Below, piece after piece: positions 53,248-61,891 of a stretch of DNA of 64,000 bases. Below the pieces are notes generated by a model. It saw nothing but the letters and a program-made list of their open reading frames with translations. It made no database searches and was not told where the DNA came from. Source of the stretch: Chthonomonas sp. (GTDB lineage Bacteria > Armatimonadota > Fimbriimonadia > Fimbriimonadales > Fimbriimonadaceae); NCBI GenBank assembly GCA_016788425.1, contig JAEURQ010000003.1:155282-219281 (forward strand). The letters run 5' to 3'. Position 1 is the stretch's first letter, and every line of letters begins with the position of its first letter. The position numbers and the translations under genes are program-made.

Positions 53248-54099
53248 TTAGCCCGCCTTTACCGATTCTTCGAGTTCGCTGAAGCCCGGACGAGTTTCCG
53301 GATCAATGTTGCGGCGAGCAAACTCAACGCAAGTGATCGGCGATTCGCCGCGTGCGAAACTGAACAGCGCCGAGCGAAGGCACAGCATGTACTGGTGCTC
53401 GCTGTTGACGCGCTTTTCCATAAACTTCGCCATCGGCGCAAACACGCCGTAGGCCAAGAGAATCCCAAGGAACGTACCGACCAGAGCGGCGGCAACCGAG
53501 TGGCCGATTTCGGAGGCCGCGCCCCCGATCTTGCCCATCGTGATGATAACGCCAAGAACGGCGGCGACGATCCCGAAACCAGGCATTGCGTCGCCCACGG
53601 TCTGAATCGAGTCGGGGATCGCCTTCGCCTCGTGGTGCGCCACCTCAAGGTCCACTTCCATCATCTCGGCCAAGTCATGCGGACTCACGGCGCCGGTCAG
53701 AATCACCTTCATCGTGTCGCAGAAAAAGTCGCTGGCGTGGTGATTGCCCAAGAACGAGGGGTACTTGCTGATAATGTCCGACTCGGCCGGGGTCTCGATG
53801 TGCTTTTCCAGCCCGAGCAGACCTTCCTTACGAGCCACGTTAAACAGTTCGTACATCATCTTCAGCACTTCCAGATACGCCTGCTTGCTCACGGGGTCGG
53901 GCTTAAGCAACCCGAGCACGCCCTTGATGGACGCGGTGAATCCACCCATTCCGTTGGCTGAAATCAGCGAACCGATGGCGCAACCGCCGAGGATGATGAA
54001 CTCGTTGATCTGAATGAGGATCCCGATGTTCCCGCCGTGCATGATGTAGCCGCCGATAACGGCCCCCATACAAATAAATATCCCGATAAAAACGAACAT
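53248..54099 (-). CDS. motA: Flagellar motor protein MotA
   Basis: The 283-residue stator protein has four membrane helices (first FVFIGIFICMGAVIGGYIMHG; last pair around PGFGIVAAVLGVIITMG and GTFLGILLAYGVFAPMA) and the conserved charged cytoplasmic loop. It works with motB. The start ATG is preceded by GGAG, which lies within a 6-bp inverted repeat, ATCTCC-AGAGA-GGAGAT read on the plus strand, so the ribosome binding site may be sequestered. Confidence 0.94.
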   Translation of the reverse strand: MFVFIGIFICMGAVIGGYIMHGGNIGILIQINEFIILGGCAIGSLISANGMGGFTASIKGVLGLLKPDPVSKQAYLEVLKMMYELFNVARKEGLLGLEKHIETPAESDIISKYPSFLGNHHASDFFCDTMKVILTGAVSPHDLAEMMEVDLEVAHHEAKAIPDSIQTVGDAMPGFGIVAAVLGVIITMGKIGGAASEIGHSVAAALVGTFLGILLAYGVFAPMAKFMEKRVNSEHQYMLCLRSALFSFARGESPITCVEFARRNIDPETRPGFSELEESVKAG

Positions 54100-54103
54100 G
54101 GTG

Positions 54104-54120
54104 ATCTCCAGAGAGGAGAT
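54104..54120 (-). promoter_or_regulatory. Inverted repeat covering the motA ribosome binding site
   Basis: ATCTCC (54104-54109) and GGAGAT (54115-54120) are complementary with a 5-base gap. Read on the minus strand the downstream arm contains GGAG, 7-10 bases before the motA ATG at 54099. A 12-base-spaced direct repeat CATGCAA (54145-54151 and 54157-54163) lies just upstream. Confidence 0.5.
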
Positions 54121-54170
54121 TCCATGTTCAGCCCCGTATTTTCACATGCAAGTAAGCATGCAACGAAGGG

Positions 54171-54860
54171 TTAGCCTTTCTTCTTGAGCTTTGCCGCGTA
54201 CTCTTTGCGGAACTTCACCACCTTGGGCTCGACAATCGCCGAGCAGTAACCCGCGTTCATCGTGGCGCGTTCGGCGTCACTCGCCTTGGCGAACTTTTCG
54301 TAATAGTCCTGGTGATACTCCTCGGCGCGGACGTAGTTCTTCAGCGGCTCGAGCGTGGTCACGATTGGGTTCTTCCAAATCTTCTTGGCCGTAATGTCCT
54401 CAAACACGCTTCTGGCAAGGTCGCGCGTGGCATCGTCCGAGTAGAACACGACCGACCGGTACTGCGGGCCGACATCGCCGCCTTGGCGATCCTTGGTCGT
54501 GGGGTCGTGCAACACCATAAACATCGTCAGCAGCTCGCGAGCCGTAATCACGGCCGGGTCGAACTTAATCTTCAGCGCTTCGGCGTGACCCGTCGTGCCG
54601 GAGCAAACATCGCGGTACGTAACCTTGGTGGATTCGCCCCCGGCGTACGCGACTTCGACATCCTCGACGCCGATCAGGTCTTCAAAGAGGGGCTCAAGGC
54701 ACCAAAAACAACCGCCACCAATAACAAGTTCTTGCATTTTTCCTTTTGCTTTGGCGGGCTTCGCCGCCTTGGTCTGAGCGGCCACCTCGGGCACCGCCAT
54801 GGCACAGCTCGCGCTCACGAGCAGCGCGATGGGAAGGAAACCGAGGGATAAACGCTTCAT
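54171..54860 (-). CDS. msrA: Peptide methionine sulfoxide reductase MsrA, exported
   Basis: MsrA repairs oxidised methionine (S form). The 229-residue protein has a signal peptide (first 22 residues; a Cys at 19 makes a lipoprotein possible) and a Lys/Ala-rich linker, then the active site IGGGCFWCLE (C51, C54). Later come GHAEALKIKFDP, DVGPQYRSVVFY and EYHQDYYEK. A resolving Cys occurs near the C-terminus in NAGYCSAI. Export would protect envelope proteins. It lies 35 bases downstream of pfkA. Confidence 0.94.
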   Translation of the reverse strand: MKRLSLGFLPIALLVSASCAMAVPEVAAQTKAAKPAKAKGKMQELVIGGGCFWCLEPLFEDLIGVEDVEVAYAGGESTKVTYRDVCSGTTGHAEALKIKFDPAVITARELLTMFMVLHDPTTKDRQGGDVGPQYRSVVFYSDDATRDLARSVFEDITAKKIWKNPIVTTLEPLKNYVRAEEYHQDYYEKFAKASDAERATMNAGYCSAIVEPKVVKFRKEYAAKLKKKG

Positions 54861-54895
54861 CTTTCGGTTCTACTCAAGTTTCCCCTGCGGTGTTG

Positions 54896-55858
54896 CTATT
54901 GCGCCATCGTATCGACGAGCAACAGTTTTTCGGGGTCCACCGTGCGCGGCGTGCTCAGCACGTAGCCCAACGGATGGGAGACCAGCTTGTTGCCGTCTAC
55001 GCCCACCATTTCGCCCCGGAACCCGCTGAGCAGACGGTTGGCGGCAAAGGCGCCGAGTCGCAGCGCCAACACGCGATCAAAGGACGTCGGCGAGCCACCG
55101 CGCTGCATGTGCCCCAGAACCAGGTAACGGGCCTCCAGACCCGTGTGTTTCGCGATAAAGTCGCGCACGTCCATGGCGCGCGCCGCGCCCTCGGCGACCA
55201 CAATAATCGAGCTCTTTTTGCCACGCTCTCGTTGCGCCTTCATGCTCTCGCAAATGTCCGTGAGGCTATACGGGACTTCGGGGATGATGACTGCTTCAGC
55301 GCCGCCGGAGAGACCGACTTCCAAGGCGATAAAGCCGTTGTGCCGGCCCATCACTTCGATCACGAAAATCCGCTCGTGCGAGTACGCCGTATCGCGAACG
55401 CGGTCAATCGCGCCGAGCGCAGTGTTGATCGCGGTGTCAAAACCAATCGAATAGTCCGTACCCGAGATGTCGTTGTCAATCGAGCCGGGAATGCCCATCA
55501 CCGGGAAGTCGTATTCCTCATGCAAGCAGCGCGCGCCGGTAAGCGACCCGTCACCCCCGACGACAATGAGCCCCTCAATGCCGTGCGTTTTCAGGTTCTC
55601 GACGGCTTTGTCGCGACCCGCTTTCTGGCGAAACTCCATGCTCCGCGCCGTGCGCAGAATCGTGCCGCCTTGGGTGATGATGCCGCCGACCGTGATCGAA
55701 TCCAGATCAATGATCTCGTTGTTGAGGATGCCTTCGTAGCCGTGCAGAAAGCCGACTACGTCCGCTTGCCGAGCAATCGCCGCCCGGACCGCACCGCGGA
55801 CCGCCGCGTTCATGCCGGGAGCGTCGCCGCCACTGGTGATGATTCCGATTCGTTTCAT
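54896..55858 (-). CDS. pfkA: ATP-dependent 6-phosphofructokinase
   Basis: This is the committed step of glycolysis. The 320-residue protein has GIITSGGDAPGMNA, VVGGDGSLTGA with Gly in the position that is Asp in pyrophosphate enzymes (GGDGS 101-105), GIPGSIDND (Gly, not Lys, also the ATP type) and the catalytic Asp within this motif, plus VMGRHNGFIAL. Length and motifs match bacterial PfkA. Regulation by ADP/PEP is expected for the family. Confidence 0.95.
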   Translation of the reverse strand: MKRIGIITSGGDAPGMNAAVRGAVRAAIARQADVVGFLHGYEGILNNEIIDLDSITVGGIITQGGTILRTARSMEFRQKAGRDKAVENLKTHGIEGLIVVGGDGSLTGARCLHEEYDFPVMGIPGSIDNDISGTDYSIGFDTAINTALGAIDRVRDTAYSHERIFVIEVMGRHNGFIALEVGLSGGAEAVIIPEVPYSLTDICESMKAQRERGKKSSIIVVAEGAARAMDVRDFIAKHTGLEARYLVLGHMQRGGSPTSFDRVLALRLGAFAANRLLSGFRGEMVGVDGNKLVSHPLGYVLSTPRTVDPEKLLLVDTMAQ

Positions 55859-55931
55859 AAAGAGCGATCGTTCCCTCTCCAGCGACGTTGCAGGTGACGG
55901 ATTAAGCTCCTAGAATACCGGAGGTTGGGAG

Positions 55932-56261
55932 TTAAAGGGACTTGTTTTGCACGTAGTGCGCGCTTCGGCCCACCCAATCGGTGAATACCTTGTAGTTGTC
56001 CAGAACATCCTTGGGCAGCCGCACATATTCCTTCATGGGTTCGGCGGCGGGGTCGGTGCGAAGAGGCTCCGCGCCGGGCATTTCCATGGCTTGGGCAAAG
56101 TCGGTGGGGCTCAGTTTCAGGCCAATGTCTTCGCCGACGAGGAACGCAAACATGCGCTCGCCGGTGTAGATGCCCATGCCGTTGAACATCCGGCGGGCTC
56201 GGACATCGTAGTCTTCCGCCGCCTTCATGATTTGTTCGTAGCGTACGGGCCGATAAACCAT
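55932..56261 (-). CDS. TfoX N-terminal domain protein
   Basis: The 109-residue protein carries a TfoX_N-like domain: ARRMFNGMGIYTGERMFAFL and LKLSPTDFAQAMEMPGAEPL. TfoX regulates competence in gamma-proteobacteria, but single-domain forms elsewhere are uncharacterised. ATG 56261 is preferred because GGAGAG lies at the right distance and family similarity begins there; an upstream start is possible. It is monocistronic. Confidence 0.75.
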   Translation of the reverse strand: MVYRPVRYEQIMKAAEDYDVRARRMFNGMGIYTGERMFAFLVGEDIGLKLSPTDFAQAMEMPGAEPLRTDPAAEPMKEYVRLPKDVLDNYKVFTDWVGRSAHYVQNKSL

Positions 56262-56358
56262 GGTCTCTCCAACTTCGGCGACAAAGCACAATTGCCGAAA
56301 ATTATTCTGACAATTATACTCGAAAAGTGGCCGGCATTGAACTTAACGCCCTAACGCA

Positions 56359-57591
56359 TTACCGCGTTTCGGTCGGGTTAGTGTCGAGAAGATTGCTCGG
56401 ATCAACCTGGCTTACGGGGCGGAAGATGCGTGCCTCCAGATTGTCAACCGTGATGACTTCATCCGAGTAAGCAGCGGGGTCAGGCACCAGCCGAGCGGCT
56501 TCCGTGCTGATGGCAATGCCGCCGATCGGGCACGCCTTTTGCAGGTGCGCGGCAAAGTCAATCACGCTCGAAAAGTTGATGTTCTCAATCGAGCCATCCA
56601 TCGAGTTCACATGCCCGTGGTGGATGCCGGCGCGCAACCGAATCGGCTTACTCAGCTTGTTGCGGTGGAAGTTGAGCTCGAACAGGCCCGCCTGAATCTG
56701 GCGCGCCGCCGCAAAGGCGTTGCCCGGATTATCGAAGGCGCACGTCACGCCGTCGCCGGCCGTGCTGTGAACCCGCCCGCCATGACGACCCACAATCTGC
56801 GCCACGTAATTGTGATACTCCGTAAACACAAACTCGACCGTGAGCGGATCCACGCCGAGTTTCATGTCGGTGGAGCCCACCATATCCAGGCTCAAGAACG
56901 AAATCTCCTGCTCGTGACTCTTGAGCTGCGCCTGCAACTCCAGCATCTGGGCGAGCAACGCTTGTCGCTCGTCAGTGCTTTTCGCGATGCCCAGCTTCTT
57001 GGAATTCTTGGCGACAAACTCGTAAAGGAACGCGCCGATGCCGGCCCCCGCGAACGGGCCAAAGATAAAGGCAAATGCCTCAATCGGGCCTCCCGTCGAA
57101 ATGAAGAAGCCGAGGATCGCCTTGAACACGGCCGCCGCGAAAAAAAGCGCCGTGCCGAAAGTCGCGCCGGAGATGACGGCGAGCTTGCGCGTGACCGAAG
57201 TGCCGGTAGTGTAGAGGCCCAACGCGACGCTGGCCACAAGGAAGAACCCCCACAGACCGCTCGGGTCGCGACCGATGGTCCGCAAGACGAACGCGAGCCC
57301 GCCGATGGAAGCCACCGACGAGGCGATGACCACCTTGCGCAGGATCGGGTCGAACGAAAAATAGAGATCGCGGATCGTCGTCCGCTTGCGCTCGGCCGCC
57401 GTGCCAGTGCCGCGCAGAATCGCGATCCGCACATATTCCGGCGAAGCTCCCGTGGCCTCGCTGAGCGCGGTCACCGTCTCGTCGTCGATCTCCTGACCGA
57501 GCGAGCGCACGCGATTGATCAGCGCTTCCAGATTCTGCAGTTGCGAATCCGAAGGCGTCCCGCTTTCCAGTTCGGGAGTATTTGCGCTCAT
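56359..57591 (-). CDS. Membrane protein with class III nucleotide cyclase domain
   Basis: The 410-residue protein has a helical N-terminus (about 15-70), four or five membrane helices (about 85-195), a coiled-coil (about 205-230) and a class III cyclase domain. The metal-binding Asp residues are present (FLSLDMVGSTDM, D236; HSTAGDGVTCAF, D280). In the usual transition-state motif NxAARL the protein has VIDFAAHL, with Asp345 for Asn and His349 for Arg, and the Lys preceding GD is Ser. The enzyme may be of a rare subclass, or inactive. Confidence 0.8.
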   Translation of the reverse strand: MSANTPELESGTPSDSQLQNLEALINRVRSLGQEIDDETVTALSEATGASPEYVRIAILRGTGTAAERKRTTIRDLYFSFDPILRKVVIASSVASIGGLAFVLRTIGRDPSGLWGFFLVASVALGLYTTGTSVTRKLAVISGATFGTALFFAAAVFKAILGFFISTGGPIEAFAFIFGPFAGAGIGAFLYEFVAKNSKKLGIAKSTDERQALLAQMLELQAQLKSHEQEISFLSLDMVGSTDMKLGVDPLTVEFVFTEYHNYVAQIVGRHGGRVHSTAGDGVTCAFDNPGNAFAAARQIQAGLFELNFHRNKLSKPIRLRAGIHHGHVNSMDGSIENINFSSVIDFAAHLQKACPIGGIAISTEAARLVPDPAAYSDEVITVDNLEARIFRPVSQVDPSNLLDTNPTETR

Positions 57592-57646
57592 CCGCGACAG
57601 TTTACAGCAAGGCCTGTCGCAAGGTTGCGAAATCTAGGTCCTTAGG

Positions 57647-58117
57647 CTAGTTGCAGCCGTTGGGCGGGGGAGGCGGCGGATCGCTCCGCAGCGGCAAGTC
57701 CACGCGGGCATTGCCGGAACTTACCCCGGCGGTCAGCGCGGGGAGCGCAGGCTTGCAGGCGGGCAAGCTGTATTGGTAGGTGAGGCTGCCAATGTAAAAG
57801 CTTCGATAGTAGATCGAGCTGTTGACGGTGGATCCGTCCACAAAGAAGGCCGTCGCCGAGGGGCTCACCACCACGCGATACGCGCCGTTGGCGTCGGTGG
57901 TGCCTTGCGCCTGCAGAATGCCGACGCTATCGAAGAACAGAACTCGCACGCCGGGGATGCCGCTCGCCGTGCCATCAATGACCACTTGGCCGGTGACCTC
58001 CGCGTTGCCCGTAAGGCCACTCGAACCGCCGCCGGTGACGCTGGAGCCGCCGCCTCCGCCACAACCGGCGATGATCACGATCATCGCAAAAAACGCCCAA
58101 AGGCCCGCAAACTTCAT
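57647..58117 (-). CDS. Lipoprotein with carboxypeptidase regulatory-like domain
   Basis: The 156-residue protein has a lipoprotein signal (AMIVIIAGC, Cys19) and a glycine/serine-rich spacer (GGGGGSS), then a CarboxypepD_reg-like beta domain (VTGQVVIDGTASGIPGVRVL; TTDANGAYRVVV) and a proline tail PPPPPPNGCN. It is surface-exposed by design but its partner is unknown. It starts 5 bases after the cdd stop and shares its transcript. Confidence 0.72.
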   Translation of the reverse strand: MKFAGLWAFFAMIVIIAGCGGGGGSSVTGGGSSGLTGNAEVTGQVVIDGTASGIPGVRVLFFDSVGILQAQGTTDANGAYRVVVSPSATAFFVDGSTVNSSIYYRSFYIGSLTYQYSLPACKPALPALTAGVSSGNARVDLPLRSDPPPPPPNGCN

Positions 58118-58122
58118 CCTCG

Positions 58123-58515
58123 TTACTCTACACGTTTGACGCGTGAACTCGCGAATGCATTCGGCAAGAATTCCGCGAGCGTGTGCTGACTTTCTTTCCC
58201 GTCTCCGTTCACCAACGTGATGGGCAGATCGGAGGTCGCAAACTCGCTGAGCACTTGCAAGCACAGCCCGCAAGGCGGCCCGGCGTCTTCCGTCGCCACA
58301 ACCAGCTCGGCGATCTTGGTTTCGCCGGAAGTGATCATCGCGCCCACGGCATTTCGCTCGGCGCAAATGGTCGCACCAAACGAAAGGTTTTCAAAATTCG
58401 CGCCGGTAAACACCTGTCCCGAGGCGCTACGCAGGGCCGCACCCACCCGATAGCCGCTGTACGGAGCGTAGGCGTGAGCTTGCACCGATTGCGCCAGCCG
58501 CGCCAGTTCATTCAC
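58123..58515 (-). CDS. cdd: Cytidine deaminase
   Basis: This salvage enzyme turns cytidine and deoxycytidine into uridine. The 130-residue protein is the tetrameric small form, with the zinc and catalytic motifs TICAERNA (C51, E53) and PPCGLCLQVL (C82, C85). Uridine from this reaction could be used by the uridine kinase encoded at 43 kb. A lipoprotein gene follows it in the same direction. Confidence 0.94.
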   Translation of the reverse strand: MNELARLAQSVQAHAYAPYSGYRVGAALRSASGQVFTGANFENLSFGATICAERNAVGAMITSGETKIAELVVATEDAGPPCGLCLQVLSEFATSDLPITLVNGDGKESQHTLAEFLPNAFASSRVKRVE

Positions 58516-58577
58516 GCTCCCATATTACGGGATTGGCCCGAAGGTTGCTTGAGATATACTCGCCTCACAGCCCGCCT

Positions 58578-59486
58578 ATGCGAAATCCCGACGATGATCG
58601 CCTGATATGGACCTTTGCCACGGGACCCAAAAAGTACCAAACCATGGCCAAGGCGCTAGCGATTTCGCTGGACCTGCAGCAATGCAACATCCCGCGCGGC
58701 CTCATTACCGATAGCGACGACCCCGAGCTGCACAGCTACTTCGACGTGGTGAGCAAGCCGGTGCCGGGCTACGAGCACTGGTTTATCAAGTTAGCCGCGC
58801 TTGACGCCTTCCCCGAAAAGTACAAGCGACTCATTTTCGTGGATGGCGATAGTCTCGCGATTCAAAAGCTTGATGGCATTTTCGACTGCTTCGAGGGTCA
58901 CGCTTTCGCGGTGAGTTGCCACTGGAAAACGCCCGAAGATAACCCCGACTTCGATTGGTACGGCGACTGTATGCGCGTGGTGAAGCAACTCGGCTTCCCC
59001 CGCATCCCCACGTTCAACGCCGGCTTCATGTATTACGAGCGCTCCGACCGCACCCGCGAACTGTTCAAGCGCACGCTGGAGTTTCGCGACCAGTTCGACG
59101 GCTTTGGGCTGGTGCGTAACCAGGGGCAGATCGGCGACGACATCTGCATTAGCTTTGCCATGATGGACACCGGCATCGGCACCGGATTTCGGCACGACCT
59201 GGACTTCGCGATGACGCCTTACTCGCTTCAGGGGAGCGTCCATCTCGACGTGCTCAAAGGCGAATGCTCGTTCATCAAAGGGCTCGGCGATCCGAAGCTG
59301 ATCAAGCCGCTGATTTATCACACTGCCCACGCCCGCTGGGACCTCAAGTACTGGCGCGAGGTGAATCGCCTTCTGGCGCTCGATCGCCGTTCGAAGGGCG
59401 GCCCGCCGGACGCGCTGCTAAGGTTCCGCAAGCCGATGATCGTTTTGACCAACTGGTATCAGAAACTAACCGGCTTAAACAAATAG
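58578..59486 (+). CDS. GT8-like glycosyltransferase
   Basis: The 302-residue protein has the GT-A fold start LIWTFATGPKKYQTMAKALA and the metal-binding DxD motif in LIFVDGDSLAIQ (D89-D91), with TFNAGFMYYERSDRTRELF as the family's later NAG segment. These are features of GT8-type retaining transferases. The sugar and acceptor are unknown. ATG 58578 is chosen over an upstream in-frame start, since similarity starts with RLIW. It converges with cdsA, overlapping by 12 bases. Confidence 0.72.
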   Translation: MRNPDDDRLIWTFATGPKKYQTMAKALAISLDLQQCNIPRGLITDSDDPELHSYFDVVSKPVPGYEHWFIKLAALDAFPEKYKRLIFVDGDSLAIQKLDGIFDCFEGHAFAVSCHWKTPEDNPDFDWYGDCMRVVKQLGFPRIPTFNAGFMYYERSDRTRELFKRTLEFRDQFDGFGLVRNQGQIGDDICISFAMMDTGIGTGFRHDLDFAMTPYSLQGSVHLDVLKGECSFIKGLGDPKLIKPLIYHTAHARWDLKYWREVNRLLALDRRSKGGPPDALLRFRKPMIVLTNWYQKLTGLNK

Positions 59487-60107
59487 CCTCGCCGCAAGCC
59501 ACACGAGGGGTGCCGCGAACAGGATCGAATCAATGCGATCCAAAATGCCGCCGTGACCCGGCAACAAGGAGCCGCTATCTTTGAGGTCGCGCTTGCGCTT
59601 GAGCCAACTTTCGAAGAGGTCGCCGGCCTGCCCAAAAATGCCCGTAGCAAAGGCCGCGCAAACCCAAACTGGCGTCGCCACGCCGTAGCTCGTTCCGAGC
59701 CACGCACAAACCCCCACGCACGCCAAAAAATTGGCGATCGCGCCCTCCCACGTTTTCTTCGGGCTGATCACCGGCGCGAGCTTGTGCTTGCCGATTGCGC
59801 GGCCCACAAAGTAACCCGCCGAGTCACCCGCCCATAGCGGCAACAAAACCAGCAGCGCCAGGTTCCACGACCAAGCCGGGTTTTGGCCGTGGCCCAGTTG
59901 CTGAAGATGCGCCATCGCGGCGAGCGGCCCCACTACATACGGAACCAAAAGCAGCGCTTGCGCGCCGGGGAACAGCTTAAGCCCCTCCGGCAAGGCAAGG
60001 CACCCGACCACGGCCAGCAGCGCAACCCATGGCCACATGCTGGTGCTCAACACGCACGCCAGCACGATCGGAATTCCCACGGCCGCCGTGAGAAGTCGCG
60101 TTTTCAT
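59475..60107 (-). CDS. cdsA: Phosphatidate cytidylyltransferase
   Basis: CdsA makes CDP-diacylglycerol, the precursor of membrane phospholipids. The 210-residue protein has five to six membrane helices and the family signature SWLKRKRDLKDSGSLLPGHG followed by GILDRIDS. It is shorter than E. coli CdsA (285 residues), missing part of the N-terminal helices. ATG 60107 is where similarity starts; the divergent SRPBCC gene starts 9 bases away. Confidence 0.92.
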   Translation of the reverse strand: MKTRLLTAAVGIPIVLACVLSTSMWPWVALLAVVGCLALPEGLKLFPGAQALLLVPYVVGPLAAMAHLQQLGHGQNPAWSWNLALLVLLPLWAGDSAGYFVGRAIGKHKLAPVISPKKTWEGAIANFLACVGVCAWLGTSYGVATPVWVCAAFATGIFGQAGDLFESWLKRKRDLKDSGSLLPGHGGILDRIDSILFAAPLVWLAARLFV

Positions 60108-60116
60108 GCAATCACT

Positions 60117-60599
60117 ATGGCAGACCTCGTAGAAGCCAACGTGGGCAAAACACACGTTCTGGAGTGCGAGACGTTCCTCCCCCTTCCGCTTGAAACCGTC
60201 TTCGAATTCTTCTCCAACGCGGAGAACCTGGAGACGATCACGCCGAAGGATCTGCAGTTCAGCATCCTCACGCCGTGCCCTATTGAAATGCGCCAAGGCG
60301 CGCTGATTGACTACCGGCTCAAGCTCAACGGCATCCCCATGACCTGGAAGACCGAGATCGAAGTCTGGGAGCCGGGCGTGCGCTTTGTGGACAACCAGCT
60401 CAAGGGCCCCTACAAGAGGTGGTGGCACGAGCACAAGTTCCGCGAGGTCGAAGGCGGCGTCATCATGAACGACCGCGTGGAGTACGAGCTACCCTTCGGC
60501 CCGCTCGGCGAAATCGCTCACGCGTTGTTCGTGCGCAAGAAGGTGCAGGGGATTTTTGGTCACCGAGAGGCTGCGATTCGCCAGGCGCTCGGGCTCTAG
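60117..60599 (+). CDS. SRPBCC-fold ligand-binding protein
   Basis: The 160-residue protein resembles a widespread SRPBCC group: VFEFFSNAENLETITPKDL, LIDYRLKLNGIPMTWKTEI, FVDNQLKGPYKRW and the conserved end LPFGPLGEIAHALFVRKKV. The role is unknown; relatives often sit beside sugar-epimerase or lipid genes. It overlaps the dedA stop by 4 bases at its 3' end and starts 9 bases from cdsA on the other strand. Confidence 0.78.
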   Translation: MADLVEANVGKTHVLECETFLPLPLETVFEFFSNAENLETITPKDLQFSILTPCPIEMRQGALIDYRLKLNGIPMTWKTEIEVWEPGVRFVDNQLKGPYKRWWHEHKFREVEGGVIMNDRVEYELPFGPLGEIAHALFVRKKVQGIFGHREAAIRQALGL

Positions 60600-61261
60600 C
60601 TTGCTTCTTGTTCGGCTTTGCGCTTCGCGCTGGCTTTCTTGGCCGACCGGATCTTGATGATAATCGGGATCAGGCTGGCGAAGAGCACGATGAGCATCGC
60701 GATTTCGAAGTTGTCTTGCACCCAAGGAATCTGCCCAAAGAAGTAGCCCGCCAAAACGCAACTCGCCACCCAGAAGAGGCCGCCGAAGAAGCTAAACCGC
60801 AAGAACGTTTGGAACGGCATGTTGCCCATGCCCGCCACGAACGGCGCGAACGTGCGCACGATCGGCACCCACCGCGCGAGCACCAAGGTCCAACCGCCGT
60901 GCTTGGCGAAGAACTCCTGGGTTTTTTCGATGTGTTCCAGTTTGAAAAACTTGGTGCCGCCGCGCGCGATGATGCGCGCGCCCATGCGCCGCCCGATTTG
61001 GTAGTTGAGGTTGTCGCCGATGAACGCCGCCGCCACCAACAGCGGGATGAGAATCCAGATGTTCAGGGCGTGCTTGGTGGGGTTGGCGAACATCCCGAGC
61101 GCAAACAGCAACGAGTCGCCGGGCAAAAACGGCATGATCACCAAGCCGGTTTCGGCGAAGATGATCAGGAAAAAGATGAGATAGGCTTGCGCACCGAAGT
61201 CGCGAATGATGGCGAAGACCTTTTCGTCCAGGTGAAGAATGAAGTCGAGGAAAGCCTTCAC
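60596..61261 (-). CDS. DedA-family membrane protein
   Basis: The 221-residue protein is a DedA/SNARE-associated integral membrane protein: FAETGLVIMPFLPGDSLLFA near the start, GDNLNYQIGRRMGARII and RWVPIVRTFAPFVAGMGNMP, the family hallmarks with conserved Glu, Gly-Asp and Arg. DedA proteins act in lipid-carrier (undecaprenyl phosphate and phospholipid) flipping and proton-coupled transport. Its start overlaps the tmk stop by 4 bases. Confidence 0.9.
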   Translation of the reverse strand: MKAFLDFILHLDEKVFAIIRDFGAQAYLIFFLIIFAETGLVIMPFLPGDSLLFALGMFANPTKHALNIWILIPLLVAAAFIGDNLNYQIGRRMGARIIARGGTKFFKLEHIEKTQEFFAKHGGWTLVLARWVPIVRTFAPFVAGMGNMPFQTFLRFSFFGGLFWVASCVLAGYFFGQIPWVQDNFEIAMLIVLFASLIPIIIKIRSAKKASAKRKAEQEAS

Positions 61262-61863
61262 GATGCTAAGGTACCCGCTGCGTCGACTTCGGCGAGAATG
61301 AGGCGCGCGACCTCATCTATGTGTTGTGCGGCGTCAATCACGCGGTATCGCTCGGGCGCGCGCGCCGCCTCGGCCAAGAATCCCGCTCGGACACGCTGAT
61401 GAAACTCCAGCGGCTCGCGATCCAAACGGTCTTGGCTTTGTTGCCGCGCCGAGCCAACCACGGGGTCGAGATCGAGCAGGAGTGTGAGGTGCGGCTGTAA
61501 GCCCTTGGTGGCCCGCGCGTTCAGCTCACGCAGCCACTCAACATCGCCGCCCCGCGCATAGCCCTGATACACCACCGTCGAGTCGGCGTACCGATCGCAG
61601 AGCACCACCATGCCGCTTTGTAGGGCGGGGCGGATCACGTCGCTCACATGCGCCGCGCGATCGGCCAAAAACAGAAACAACTCGGTGAGCGGATTCACGG
61701 ATTCCGAATCGAGAAGTAACTGCCGAACGGTGGGTCCGATCGCGCTCCCACCTGGCTCGCGGGTCACCAGCACCTCGCGACCGCGTGCGCGCAGCTCGCT
61801 GGCGAGTCGCTGAATTTGTGTGGATTTGCCGCCGCCCTCGGGGCCTTCAAACGTGATGAACAC
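61258..61863 (-). CDS. tmk: Thymidylate kinase
   Basis: Tmk phosphorylates dTMP to dTDP. The 201-residue protein has Walker A FEGPEGGGKST, the TREPGGS loop, the DRYADSTVVYQG motif and a lid region (about 140-155). It is full length. It begins 28 bases from the divergent glcD gene. It is co-transcribed with dedA. Confidence 0.94.
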   Translation of the reverse strand: MFITFEGPEGGGKSTQIQRLASELRARGREVLVTREPGGSAIGPTVRQLLLDSESVNPLTELFLFLADRAAHVSDVIRPALQSGMVVLCDRYADSTVVYQGYARGGDVEWLRELNARATKGLQPHLTLLLDLDPVVGSARQQSQDRLDREPLEFHQRVRAGFLAEAARAPERYRVIDAAQHIDEVARLILAEVDAAGTLAS

Positions 61864-61891
61864 TCCTCGCGATTATAGCTAGAATAAGCCT

